Positions 31,538-41,398 of a stretch of DNA of 64,000 bases are shown piece after piece. The position numbers were made by a program, and so were the translations under genes. Source of the DNA: Isochrysis galbana (lineage: Eukaryota; Haptophyta; Isochrysidales; Isochrysidaceae). The number at the start of each line of letters is the position of its first letter. Position 1 is the stretch's first letter. The DNA is taken from the NCBI GenBank assembly GCA_018136815.1, contig CM030932.1, positions 8,556,001 through 8,620,000 of the forward strand, given 5' to 3'. The notes below the pieces were generated by a model. The model worked only from the letters and a program-made list of their open reading frames with translations, was not told the origin of the DNA and did no database searches.

Positions 31538-31631
31538 CTACGATGAATGCGTCACGTAGGCGCGCAGCCGGTCGGTGTGCAGCAAGACGGAGGGTCCCTC
31601 GCTCTCCCTCGTTCGTCTCGCGCGTGTCCAG

Positions 31632-31909
31632 TACAAGTAGGTGGTAAAAATAATACGCGCGTTCACTTTTTAGGGGGGGTGAGTATGTAGTTGACGGGTG
31701 TTCATTGTCGCGCGCCTTGAGTTGGGTGTGTTCGCGGCACAGCCGCGAGGTGTTGAGCGCCGCGTGTACGCGGCGCGAGGAAAATTATCCGTGTTTTTCA
31801 CAGTTTCACTTTGGGGGTCAAGGGAGTAGTAGGTAGTTGACTATGTTCAAACGGTCAAAAAGTTTGAGTTGCGTTCGCGTTCGACTATTTTTTGTACCAC
31901 CTACTTGTA
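31632..31909. mobile_element. 278-bp MITE-like element upstream of the GT47 gene
   Basis: Ends TACAAGTAGGTGGTA and TACCACCTACTTGTA are perfect 15-bp inverted repeats. Inside are further GTAGTTGAC repeats and a CGCGGCACAGCCGCG hairpin. No target duplication is certain. It lies 175 bases before the GT47 start. Confidence 0.65.
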
Positions 31910-32083
31910 ACCAGTAACGAACTCAGGGTATCGGGTAACTTCAAAGACTACGTATGGTACTTTACGCGATTTGAATATATGCTGAATAGTAGTAGCTCTA
32001 TGAGAACTTTTCACAGGCTGCCTACAAGGCTGCTGGGAGAGGGGGTCTGAAAGAGGGAGGCGCGGGGCTTCCGTTTGTGGGCG

Positions 32084-34165
32084 ATGGCGTCGCCGCGCGC
32101 GCGCGGCTCGGCCCCCATGCCGGCACAGCTCGACCCTCCACTCTTCTACATGTACGAGGGCAGAGAGCTCGACTTCGGCTGGATGCGCCACTGCCCTGCT
32201 TTCGATTCCATGCGCTCCTCGCCCTTCAACGAGCGGCTCGCTGAGGTGGAGATGCGTGAGCTGCTCTCGCGCTCGCGCTGGCGCACGCGTGACCCCGCCA
32301 AGGCGCTCCTCTTCTATGTGCCTATCTGGGAGGTGGTGAGCTTCAAGCTGGGCAGCTGCAATGGCACTACTCACGCGGGGAGGATGAATGCCGCCTTTCT
32401 CGCGCTGATGAATGCCCCTACATTCCGGCCACGTCACGGGCGGAAGGCTGGCCACGACCACTTTTTTGCAACCACTGGATGCATAGAGGACAACCAGAAA
32501 TTGGCCTCCAGACTGGGCCCATCGTTCACGCAGGAGCTCGCACATACTATCGTAGGCCGTGACCGAGCATACTCGCCGCTCTATGTCGCATCGGGGATTG
32601 GGCGCTGCACCATCGAAATTCCTTATGTGTCAAATCCTCATGCTACACGCATAGCGATGTTAAGACAAGCGTATTCAAGGTCAGCACGCGAACACGCACA
32701 TGATGGTCCGGAGGCCGTTCTCAGAGACTATCGTGGTTTTCACCAAACGCAGGGTCTATCGCAGAGGGCAATCAGGTCGGTGGACGGTTTCAGGGAGCAA
32801 GGTCACATCGGAACGCCTACTATAGATCATGAGAACACACCTTCGAGGATGCTCTCCCAAACAACACAGATGCACGAGATGAGGGAAGTCCGACACAGGC
32901 AGCATGGTCATCAGTCGGATTACGCGAATGGGACGTCTGGGCTCAATGGGATGGGGCACAGAATACAGCACGGTCAGAGGGTGATGCACATGAACAGGAC
33001 GTTTGGCCTCGCTAGGATCGGAGAGAGGAGACAACACAATGAGAGAGCAGTGCAAGTGAACAAAACGTTTGGCCTTGATGAGATTGGCCAAAAGGGGCAG
33101 CACGGTAAGAGGCCCGCGCGCGTGAACGGGACGGCTGGCCTTGCTGAAACAGGTCAGAGGAGGCAGCACGGTGAGAGGGCGGCACATGCCAACAGGACGT
33201 CTGCCCTCAGCGGGATGAGCATACTCGACATGCTGATGAGCGAGACCACCAATTGGTCGCTTGTGGGGCTATCAGATACGCAGACTGCCGATTTGATCGT
33301 GTCCTCGGGCGAGGCGCTTGATGCGGCCTTGGAAGATGTCCCTACAGAACGGCCCGCGAAGCGTCGATGGCTCCTCTCCTTTCAGGGCTCGATGCACGCT
33401 GGAGACATGTGTTGCAAACTAGGTCGGTCCATCCGAGGTGCCGCAGCTAAGCTCATGGGCTCTTCGCCCGATGTCCGTGTGAGTGACGTCCCACGAAACA
33501 TTTCTCGCGGAGAATTACGCGGCGATTTGTGGGGTCATCTTTACGAGGCGCAGGCTGCTCTCATGTCACAGTCGACATTTTGTTTAGTCCCACATGGCGA
33601 CACGGAAGTCACATCACGCTTGTATACAGCTATCGCCTCAGGATGCATCCCGGTCGTCATTGCCGATCGGCTGTCGGGTGCGTTCGCCTCACTGATTCCT
33701 TACCGAGAGATCTGGCTGCAGGTAGAGCAGGGCGCATTCATTTCCAACCCGTTTGAGCTCATCAGGCGATTGCGCAAGGTCACTCAAGCGCAAATCGCGC
33801 GACGGCGCGAGCTCATGCTCCGCCATGCAGCCGATGTATTGTACGACTGGCCGCACTCGCGCGTAGGCGATAACTTCTTGCGCGCTGCATCTTACGGCTG
33901 CATGGCGCGCACAGTGGACACGCGCGAACTTGGAACCGTGATCTATCCAGATGATGGCAAGGCGAATCCTGATCGGGAGGCCGTCCAGCGATTTGGCACA
34001 GAATGCACGTGCGTAAAGCGACCTAACTCCTATTGGTGGGTGTCGAAGGGCTTCGCCTTCAATCAAGACTGGAGAGGTCGCTGGCCGACGGAGATATGCC
34101 GCTGTTTGCATTGCTCGAAACTGTGTGTCAATGCCGACCTTGCACTGCCAGGCGGGGTAGAATGA
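32084..34165 (+). CDS. Exostosin-like (GT47) glycosyltransferase with internal 22-residue repeats
   Basis: GT47 enzymes polymerise or decorate cell-wall and matrix glycans in the Golgi. The N-terminal half (P-L-F-Y-M-Y-E-G-R-E-L…A-L-L-F-Y-V-P…W-E-V-V) and C-terminal half (K-R-R-W-L-L-S-F-Q-G…S-T-F-C-L-V-P-H-G-D…S-R-L-Y-T-A-I-A-S-G-C-I-P-V-V-I) are typical exostosin halves, including the H-G-D…G-C-I-P-V region that binds nucleotide sugar. Between them, about residues 265-380, are four to five repeats of roughly 22 residues (R-R-Q-H-G-E-R-A…V-N-x-T-x-G-L-x-x-I-G-Q) encoded by a 66-bp minisatellite. No signal anchor is seen at this ATG. The first ATG in frame is used; 693 residues. Confidence 0.8.
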   Translation: MASPRARGSAPMPAQLDPPLFYMYEGRELDFGWMRHCPAFDSMRSSPFNERLAEVEMRELLSRSRWRTRDPAKALLFYVPIWEVVSFKLGSCNGTTHAGRMNAAFLALMNAPTFRPRHGRKAGHDHFFATTGCIEDNQKLASRLGPSFTQELAHTIVGRDRAYSPLYVASGIGRCTIEIPYVSNPHATRIAMLRQAYSRSAREHAHDGPEAVLRDYRGFHQTQGLSQRAIRSVDGFREQGHIGTPTIDHENTPSRMLSQTTQMHEMREVRHRQHGHQSDYANGTSGLNGMGHRIQHGQRVMHMNRTFGLARIGERRQHNERAVQVNKTFGLDEIGQKGQHGKRPARVNGTAGLAETGQRRQHGERAAHANRTSALSGMSILDMLMSETTNWSLVGLSDTQTADLIVSSGEALDAALEDVPTERPAKRRWLLSFQGSMHAGDMCCKLGRSIRGAAAKLMGSSPDVRVSDVPRNISRGELRGDLWGHLYEAQAALMSQSTFCLVPHGDTEVTSRLYTAIASGCIPVVIADRLSGAFASLIPYREIWLQVEQGAFISNPFELIRRLRKVTQAQIARRRELMLRHAADVLYDWPHSRVGDNFLRAASYGCMARTVDTRELGTVIYPDDGKANPDREAVQRFGTECTCVKRPNSYWWVSKGFAFNQDWRGRWPTEICRCLHCSKLCVNADLALPGGVE
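32900..33225 (+). repeat. 66-bp coding minisatellite in the GT47 gene
   Basis: Units beginning at about 32947, 33013, 33079 and 33145 share AGAGGCAGCACGGTGAGAG-like and AACGGGACG-like blocks. The unit length is a multiple of three, so the frame survives. Confidence 0.75.
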
Positions 34166-35538
34166 AGGGATCGACATGCCAATGGCCTTCGAGACGTCGG
34201 GTGTTTGATTGCAGATGTGGGGATATTTATAGTACTACTAGAAGTATTGAGGCATGCGATTTCCCGCAATTTTTTTCGCTGCAGTTACATGGGAGACTCG
34301 GTCAAACTTGGGGACTTACATACTCGATTTTGAAGCAGTATTTTCGGAGTACGGCGGTGAGCGGTAACTAAGATTATACTTTGTTCACATGGGAGAGGCG
34401 AGAGGCGCCTCGTGCCCTCTCCCCCGGCTCCAACTCCCCTCCAGAAGGGGCCATCGGTCACCCTCAGACTCCGCCTTCTGGCATGAGATGAGCATTCAAC
34501 ACCCTGACCCATACCCTCAGTGAGCGCGGATCAAAAGGAAAAAAAAACTTCTGAAGATTCAGGGCTACACACCTACTAGTTACGGGACTTCCCTTCGCTA
34601 TCTACACCGCCCTTATCTTCCCTCCCCCCACCTCTTCCCCTGCCCCCCTTCTTTCCTTTTTCTTCGGTTTCCGGGGTCCGGCCTCGGTGCGCTACCTGAG
34701 GCCTGGTTCAGAGTGCGGGGTCCGGGCAGGCCTTTTGGATTTGTCGTTGTACGCGGATCAAAAGGAGCACTCCTAGGCTCCTAGGCCCATGTGGGCCAGC
34801 TCTTGTACTCACCCTCCCCCCACCCCCTTCACCCTCCAGGTCACAAGGCAGAAAGGGGACTATGGGGGGCACCCACGACCAGCGAGGCACGTGAGGGAGA
34901 GGCAGAAGAGGCCAGGGGCTGAGCCCCAGCTTCCACTACCCCCTGAGCTGCTTGGTTGGCCCCTGGCCTCTGGGGCAGCGGGGCAGTGAGCCCGGACCCG
35001 AAAGCCGAAAGTAGCGGGAGGAATATTCGACGGGGACGGGGAGCGGAGGGGGAGGAATACCCAAGTGGGTGGACGAACATTGATGACGAAAGAGAGGGGC
35101 GAGGAAGAATGGGGGGAAAGGGGGGAGAAATAATACCCGAGGGGGAGGGGAGGGAATACCCGACGGGGGGAATCCCGAAACCGGCGCCTTCGCTCTTATT
35201 CTAGCGCGCGCAGGGCGGGGGCCAAAGCCCATCCCACTCGCCCACTCTGAGCTCCCTCACCGCCGCCGTTGGGGTACAGCATGAAGGCAAACCGCCATTT
35301 GGGGGAGGGTGTTTGTAGTCAGCAGTACGAAGATATCCCAAGAATGTCTTGCTTTACTAGCGTCCCTCTTCTCTCTTGACACTAAACACAAAATGTTCAT
35401 CATGACCGATGGTTGATGGTTGTAGTTGTTCGAATCCATGCGGTAAATGTGGGCCACATATTTCCTCAATCAGACCACTAACGGTATTATGCCTCAAAAC
35501 TTCGAAGCAAGTATTACGAAGGCTTTGCGAGACCCGAT
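34166..35538. other. Intergenic, several dispersed repeats
   Basis: 34370-34450 is a TTAGTT-family block (GGCGAGAGGCGCCTCGTGCC). 34540-34760 (AACTTCTGAAGATTCAGGGC…GGTCCGGGCAGGCC) is paired with 37595-37810. 34880-34985 is a diverged GC-rich repeat. 35281-35297 carries a variant of the recurring ATGAAGGCAAAC terminus. No gene is seen. Confidence 0.55.
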
Positions 35539-36877
35539 TCAGAAGTCATCGAACATCGCCTGCTCTTTCGGGCTGATGGGCGTCTTCTTGCCTATGGAGT
35601 CGGGATATTTCCTACGAACCGGATATTAGTGGAAAAGGACAAGGGGACGTAGTCAGCTTCATGCTTCATGGGAGTTGCGCTCATCTCAACAGTACATGGC
35701 TTGATAGCCGGCCATCTACTAGCCTCTATTCCTGTAAGTTCATTCCTCGCAGAACAGCCGGCACGCACTCGAAATTTGATGTGTCATGGGCAGCCTTCAC
35801 GATAGGTTGAATAGGCGCCTTCTGCTCTGCAAGATTCGACCAATTCAGTCCACTAAACCATTTGTGCTTCTTGACATCTTCATCGCCACCCTACAAATGC
35901 ATTGTGTGGTTTTTGTCCACGGTCAAAGGCGGGCGGCGCTCTTTATTTGATCAGAGCATGACATCGGCACGGATGGGAGGCGGAAATTCAGCAACCAACC
36001 TTGAGATTGCCAAGTCTCTTTGTCAGATCCGAGGTCAGCAACTTCTTGATCAGTTCTCGAGACGGACGATCAACATGCCAAGGGAACTTCAGCTTCCCCT
36101 CAAGAATCTTTTGGTAGATACCAAGCGGCTCGTCGTCATAGAATGGAGGGTAACCAGAGAGCATCTCATAGATTAGGATGCCAAGAGCCCACCAATCTAC
36201 CGCCTTACCATGACCTTTGGATAGGATGATCTCTGGAGCCAAATATTCGGGGGTGCCGCAGAGCGTCCACGTACGGTATGGAACCTGCGGCAGAAAGCTT
36301 GACCACTGAATGCTGCCGCTTTGTCCGAGCGCACCTATCCCGTGCGGGGAGCAAACGATGTGCTCACTTGTACTCAGATGCACAGCGCGCTTACCTTCTT
36401 CGCAAAGCCGAAGTCCGTAACCTTGATGTGTCCATTCGAGTCAAGGAGGAGGTTTTCGGGCTTAAGATCACGATAAAGAATGTGTAAACGATGCAAATAG
36501 CCAAAAACATGCGCGACCTCTGCCGCGTAAAAGCGGGTGGTTTCGTTGGGAAAGCGGCCAGCCTTGCGCAAGTGCGAGAAGAACTCGCCACCGTTGATGT
36601 ACTCCATCACCAGATAGAGGTTCAGCGGGTCTTGGAACGAGCCGTAAAGGTTCACAATGAAGGGGTGCGAGATCTCCTCTAAAATGCTCTTCTCCGTCTT
36701 TACGTGGGCTACCTGCTTTAGATGGATCACCTCAGCCTTCTTCAGAATCTTGAGCGCGTAGTACTGCTGGTCCTCCTTGTAACGCACCAGCCGCACCCGA
36801 CCAAAGCTTCCCGTGCCGAGGGTGTCCTTGATCTCGAAGTCCGTCAGCCTTGGGGAAATCAACTTCTGGTCTGACAT
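35539..36877 (-). CDS. cAMP-dependent protein kinase (PKA) catalytic subunit, four exons
   Basis: An AGC-family Ser/Thr kinase of 320 residues. Exons 36395-36877, 36000-36284, 35769-35890 and 35539-35611 join in phase through GTAAGC/CCGCAG, GTTGGT/TTGTAG and GTGCGT/TCGTAG introns (110, 109, 157 bases). Motifs present: G-T-G-S-F-G-R-V (P-loop), A-L-K-I-L-K-K (Lys), E-K-S-I-L-E-E (αC Glu), Y-R-D-L-K-P-E-N (catalytic loop), D-F-G-F-A-K-K (metal), [10 protein letters not shown] (activation-loop Thr). The tail D-T-S-N-F-E…ends F-D-D-F, the hydrophobic motif of PKA. L-C-G-T-P-E and R-T-W-T-L favour PKA over PKG. An upstream in-frame ATG at 36985 would add 36 basic residues. Confidence 0.93.
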
Positions 36878-37273
36878 CTCCAGCCTGCGCCCCTCTCCAC
36901 CTTGCTGCACCCTTCCCCCCGGCTGAGCACTCTGGCCCGCTCTGACGGTCCTCTCCCTCTTGCGCCGATTCCGCAGAACGAACATCGATTACAAGTTTGC
37001 TCGACCGACCAGTCACATGCAGGAGCGTCACGCGCGTAGATTTAGATTTAGAGTGAGGGCCGTTGTTACTCGTAAGTCGTTAGTCGTGAGTAGTTTACGC
37101 GAGGGTCAGGATTTCGTTCGGAACTCCCCCGAAATTTCCTTTGTCATTTTGTTTAGATTTCACAGCCACTCCCCCAAGTAGCACGGTAAGACAGCTTGCC
37201 TCGTACCTCTTGCCTTCATCCGATGCCATAGCTACGAGGGCGGGGGTGAGGGGGCGCAGATTGGACAAGTGGA

Positions 37274-37531
37274 ATGGCCTCGCTCCCGCCTCAGAGGCTG
37301 CGGGAAGTGTTTGCGTGGTACCAGTCGGCGGGGGTGTCCGCCCCTCGTGTGCCCATGTCCGTCTCGCTGCTGAGTGAGGTCGTGCTCAACGGGCACCTCG
37401 CGATGGCGATGTGGCTGCGCGAGCGCTTCTGTCCGTGGGACGAGAGCGTGTACGCGGCGGCCCTCAGGGGTGGTCACGCGGACACCATGCGCTGGCTGCG
37501 CGAGGTGGGGTGCCCGAGGGACGAGGAGTGA
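37274..37531 (+). CDS. Short ankyrin-like protein (85 residues)
   Basis: Two repeats of the kind common in algal and giant-virus ankyrin families: N-G-H-L-A-M-A-M-W-L-R-E-R-F-C-P-W-D-E and G-G-H-A-D-T-M-R-W-L-R-E-V-G-C-P. The frame stops right after the second, so it is either a very short scaffold or a truncated member. The ATG follows a good promoter-free gap, and the 3' side enters dispersed repeat 37595-37810. Confidence 0.5.
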   Translation: MASLPPQRLREVFAWYQSAGVSAPRVPMSVSLLSEVVLNGHLAMAMWLRERFCPWDESVYAAALRGGHADTMRWLREVGCPRDEE

Positions 37532-37594
37532 GAGAGAGGCGCGTAGGTGGCTGCGTCAGACATTGAATGGGGGAGTGCCTCCCCTCCCGTAAGA

Positions 37595-37810
37595 CTTTCA
37601 TTAAAAAAAACATCTGAAGATTCTGGGCTACACACCTACTATACTAGGGTACTTCCCCATCCCTTCTGACATCGCCCTTGTCTTCCCATCCCTCCACCTC
37701 CTCCCCTGCCCCCCTTCGTTCCTTTGTCTTCGGTGTCCGGGGTCCGGCTCGGGTGCGCTACCACGAGCCTGGTTCAGAGCGCGGGTTCCGGGCAGGCCTG
37801 TTGTCGGTCT
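37595..37810 (+). repeat. Dispersed repeat, partner of 34540-34760
   Basis: Shares CTGAAGATTC, GGCTACACACCTACTA, CCTGCCCCCCTT, TCCGGGGTCCGGC and CCGGGCAGGCCT in order. Confidence 0.75.
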
Positions 37811-37911
37811 ATTGTGTACGCGTGACTGGTGGGCGGACTACTGTGTCTCTCGTATGTGGTGACCGATTGTTTGTTTCTGTGGATGTTTGTCCCGCCTTCG
37901 TGGCTCTCGTC

Positions 37912-39790
37912 TCAGTTGTGCTCTGAGTCGGGTCTTTCGGCTATTATATGTGCCACCCCCAGCGAGGTGGTCAGCGCTTGCAGCTCTAAGCTAGGTTCCA
38001 GCTTTCCTCTTGTACCTAATGTGTAGAGTGGGTGTATATCATTCATGTCGATTCTCTTCTTCGGCTGTCTGCCCAGCCCCGCTTGGGCTGTCCTAGCCGA
38101 GTCTGTCGCGTTCGCATACATCAGCGCCTTGCTCAGCGTCGTGTATCTGTCTATCGTTCTTATCAGCACTGATTCCTCCGCGAATTCAATGCCGTCATAG
38201 TGTATTCTGTAGAAGTCTGTTATGATATATCTCCATGCTATGGTGTATAGTATGGTGAGCGATCTTGGCGTTTTCCCCCCGGGATGCATGAAAAAATTAT
38301 CTATGATTACCTCTTCTCTGCTTCTATTCTCCCGGGGTGTGTATCTTGCTAGTTTGTCGAGTGTTCCGAGTATCCTGACTATCCTCGGGCATTCTCCTAA
38401 GTGGGTGGAAGATTCGTTAGCCTCTTTGCACATACGGCAGATTTTGTCCCTATCCGCGAATCGGTTGTAGGTGCCTATCCGCCTATGGGTTATGTGTTTG
38501 AAGTGAAGGTGCGTGTCTCTCGCCGTCATCATCGGGGATCCTCTATTAGCGTCTCGGTCGTGTCCGGTAACAGTTTAACCCTGGGGGAGGAGTCGCGCAC
38601 CGCGATTCCTACCCCACTCGCCGGGTCCGAGGCGTTAGCAGGTGCGTGTACCATCTGCCACCCCAGGGCCTTGGCGGTCATGCATGCTCGAAGGTGCCTG
38701 CCGTCGGCGTAGGCGTGTAGCTCTTGTAGTAGTATGATGTCTACTCTAGCACTCTAGCCTTCCTCGCCTGGGCGAGCACCGAGCCTAGAGCACCGTGTCC
38801 GGCGCCGTTTATGTTGTAGGAGACGATTGTGATTGGCCCCTCACCTGGGTAACCGCGGGTGGAGTCGAACGTGAGCGCATAGACTATGAGAGTGTTAGCG
38901 CGGCGCAAGTCGCGGGCGTGTTTCGCGTACTTGTGCACGTAGCTGCAGTCGGCGCCTAGGGCGCAAAATCCGCCCTTGGGCTGCTTCCCTGGGGCACCGG
39001 CGCTCGCGCGTGGGAACGCGCAAATTATCGTGCATTTGCCGTCTTTCCATGCGCCCGGGTATTCATGCGAACGGTTGCATGCCTTGCCCATAATGTTCAT
39101 GGGGCATTTCCCGTTGGGAAAGCGCTTGCACAGCTCCGTGGAGTCCGGATTCATGGCCCCTTGGACGGTCATCTTCGGTGGCGCCGTGCGCTTGCGTTCT
39201 TCGCGCTCGAGGCGCGCAGCCTTTTCTTCCTCGCACACGCAGATGCGCAGAGGGGGTTGGAACGCCATGGCGTAGCTCTTGTTGTACCCCTTGCAACCCT
39301 TGGGCCCGGCATGGATGTTCAAGTTCTTGATGTCTCCGCCTAGCTCGCGGCAGTTGCGGACTGAGTACTCGATGGGGTAGGGAGCCCCGTTGACGTTGAG
39401 CATAATCTTGCGCGGAAAGTCGAAAGAGGCGAAGGTTCCATGCTTCGGGGCAACGTAGAGATGATAAACTTCTTTCTTGCCCTGCGTCACGAGGATTCCC
39501 TCTTTGGTGAGGATTTTGGTGCGCTCCTGGTTGCCTTGGAGGAAAAAGAAGCCTTGGTTCTTTCTCTACCGCCTTGGCGAGCGAGCTGATCGTGATGAGG
39601 CTCTTGAGCTCGAACTTGTAGTTACGCACCACCAGGTGCGCCGATGCGTCCTTGAAAGCGCTGGCCGGGGTGGGGTGCAACCACCTGCTTTGGTTTGGTT
39701 GGAGAGGAGCGAGGGCGCGGTGGAAGGGCGGGCCTGGCTGCGATGTCCCTTTTTTTGCGGTCAAATCGCATAGCCCTGTACTTTTGTACA
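37912..39790 (-). pseudogene. Internally deleted APE-type LINE (ORF1, start of endonuclease, RT tail)
   Basis: Read on the minus strand. ORF1 (from about 39700, frameshifted near 39540) has a conserved N-terminal domain and then two C-C-C-H zinc fingers (C-K-R-F…C-P…C-N-R-S-H and C-A-L-G-A-D-C-S-Y-V-H). It runs into I-T-I-V-S-Y-N-I-N-G-A, the first strand of an AP endonuclease. After a frameshift near 38745 the frame continues D-I-I-L-L-Q-E-L-H with the catalytic Glu. At 38545-38530 this is joined directly to a polyprotein tail with C-R-M-C…H-L-G-E-C (37912-38530), so the rest of the endonuclease and the entire RT are missing. Non-functional. Confidence 0.75.
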
Positions 39791-39870
39791 TTAATGAGGG
39801 GGTCGAACTTATACCGTCCACACGGGGGTAGTTGCCGAAAAAACAACCAAACCTGTGGTTGCACTTACCA
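39758..39870 (+). repeat. Cassette element, diverged copy (A0)
   Basis: CTGTACTTTTGTAC…ATACCGTCCACACGGGGGTAGTTGCCGAAAAAACAACCAAACC-TGTGGTTGCA follows the same order as the two copies at 39869 and 40379. It precedes them in direct orientation. Confidence 0.6.
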
Positions 39871-40011
39871 TCTGAGACCTGCACTTTTGTACTATAAGGT
39901 GGGGGTCCTGCAAGTATAACTTATAGCGTCCATATGGGGGTAGTTGCCAAAAAACAACCAAACTTGAGGTTGCATCCTCTCATAAAAAATCAGATACAAC
40001 AGGAGGCAGAC
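39869..40011 (+). promoter_or_regulatory. Cassette element A1, immediately upstream of the small membrane gene
   Basis: GAGACCTGCACTTTTGTACT, then TATAGCGTCCATATGGGGGT, then GCCAAAAAACAACCAAACTT and GAGGTTGCATCCTCT, ending 30 bases before ATG 40012. The same block recurs at 40379-40495. A shorter form (GCTAAAAAA…AACCTCAAGTTGCAGCCTC in gene sense) precedes the gene at 53.7-54.3 kb. Confidence 0.6.
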
Positions 40012-40191
40012 ATGCCATTATACTCGCTTGAAGGCGACAAGTGGGAGACAATTAGCAACTTAACCATATTCCTCCTTCTTGCCGTGCCCATCAGCTTAAT
40101 CGCACTGCTTGTGGCAGTCGGCCTTGGCGTGTTTGTCATGTTTCCGGCACTTTTTCTTATATATACGCTCTTGAGAACAGCATACTACTAG
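40012..40191 (+). CDS. Tiny hydrophobic membrane protein (59 residues), virus-like cassette gene
   Basis: Starts M-P-L-Y-S-L-E-G-D-K-W, then about 45 residues of nearly continuous hydrophobic sequence (L-L-L-A-V-P-I-S-L-I-A-L-L-V-A-V-G-L-G-V-F-V-M-F-P) that can form one long or two short membrane spans, ending T-A-Y-Y. An in-frame ATG at 39934 lies inside the repeated upstream element and is not favoured. The AT content and style are unlike the neighbouring host genes. Flanking direct repeats (39869 and 40379) make a self-contained cassette. Function is unknown; small hydrophobic proteins are common in DNA-virus virions. Confidence 0.55.
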   Translation: MPLYSLEGDKWETISNLTIFLLLAVPISLIALLVAVGLGVFVMFPALFLIYTLLRTAYY

Positions 40192-40378
40192 GCGAGAGGC
40201 ATGTTAAAATTCGGTAAGCCTGGCGACGCTCTCTCAGTAGGCAAACCCCGCACCTGAGCGCTTGAGCGCTTCTTCAATCGACGATAAAGCGGACAAGGAC
40301 GCCCAGTTCTAACTTGGGCCTGCTTCCGGCACTTCTTTGAACTGCTGCGCACATACATGCGGCGCCGGCTCGTCAGAT

Positions 40379-40500
40379 TACCACCTGAGACCTGCACTTT
40401 TGTACTATAAATAATGTGGGGGTCATGCAAGTAGAACTTATAGCGTCCATATGGGGGTAGTTGCCAAAAAACAACCAAACTTGAGGTTGCACCCTCTTTG
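40379..40500 (+). repeat. Cassette element A2, direct repeat downstream of the membrane gene
   Basis: Near copy of 39869-39981 (GAGACCTGCACTTTTGTACT … AACAACCAAACTTGAGGTTG). The gene that may once have followed is not recognisable. Confidence 0.7.
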
Positions 40501-41398
40501 TGCTGGTGTGTTGTGCTGGTGTGTTGTGTAGTGTTGAGGTGAGTCCTGTCCGTATGGCTCTGAGCTCTTAGGGCTTAGGGCTTGGCTCGGGCCGTGGCTC
40601 GCGGGCACCTGGGCTGGCGTGGCCCTGGATGGAGGGCGCTGCGTGTGCGCAGCGTCTATCATGTCGTGGTCGGTTGGCACGGCGGGGTGGGCGGAGAGAG
40701 AGGGTGGGAGCAAGGCGCGCTCCATGACCCTATCGTTTATCGTTTATAACGATAGTTGTTGTGTCGTATTATCGAAGTAGTGCAGTATGAAGAAGTATGT
40801 CAAGAGGTATGTCAAGGAAGGCGAGGGAGGTGGCGTGGTGGTGGCGGTTTCATTTGGATGGAACGAGGCCCGCCTGCTGCTCGCGAGTTGCTTAGGTAAT
40901 CGCTCGTGCTCACCAAGTGCTTGCTTACGTGCCCCCCGTTGAGCAGAGATCGCGCTCGTTTACGCTTACTTGTCGTCATACGTACACGTGAGCATCCCTG
41001 CTTTTTCTTGTTCACGACATTTTCCAATTAAGCACCGAACACTGGGAAAAAGAGGGCGGCGCTGAAAATAGGCCCTCGCGCAGGAGGTTTTTTTTTGAAG
41101 AAAGCGCCGATTTATATGATTTCATTTTCAGAACCTGCAACAGGACCCGATATCGATATCTTGATGTACCTGTCGTCGGCCCGTGATAAAACTTCGCTGG
41201 TCGGTCATTCCCCCCTCGCTCGTTCGTCCATCGACAACTTCTGTAGATGGACCAGTCATCGCTATTGGTGGGACGGTTTCCATTCATTCCCGCTCCTCGC
41301 TCGCTGCTCGCCTCGCCTCCCGCCTGTCCGCCTATCTTCGCCTGCAACCTTCTGCGGCGTGCTGTACGCCGCTCGCTGGGCCCTGGCCGCACGGGAGG

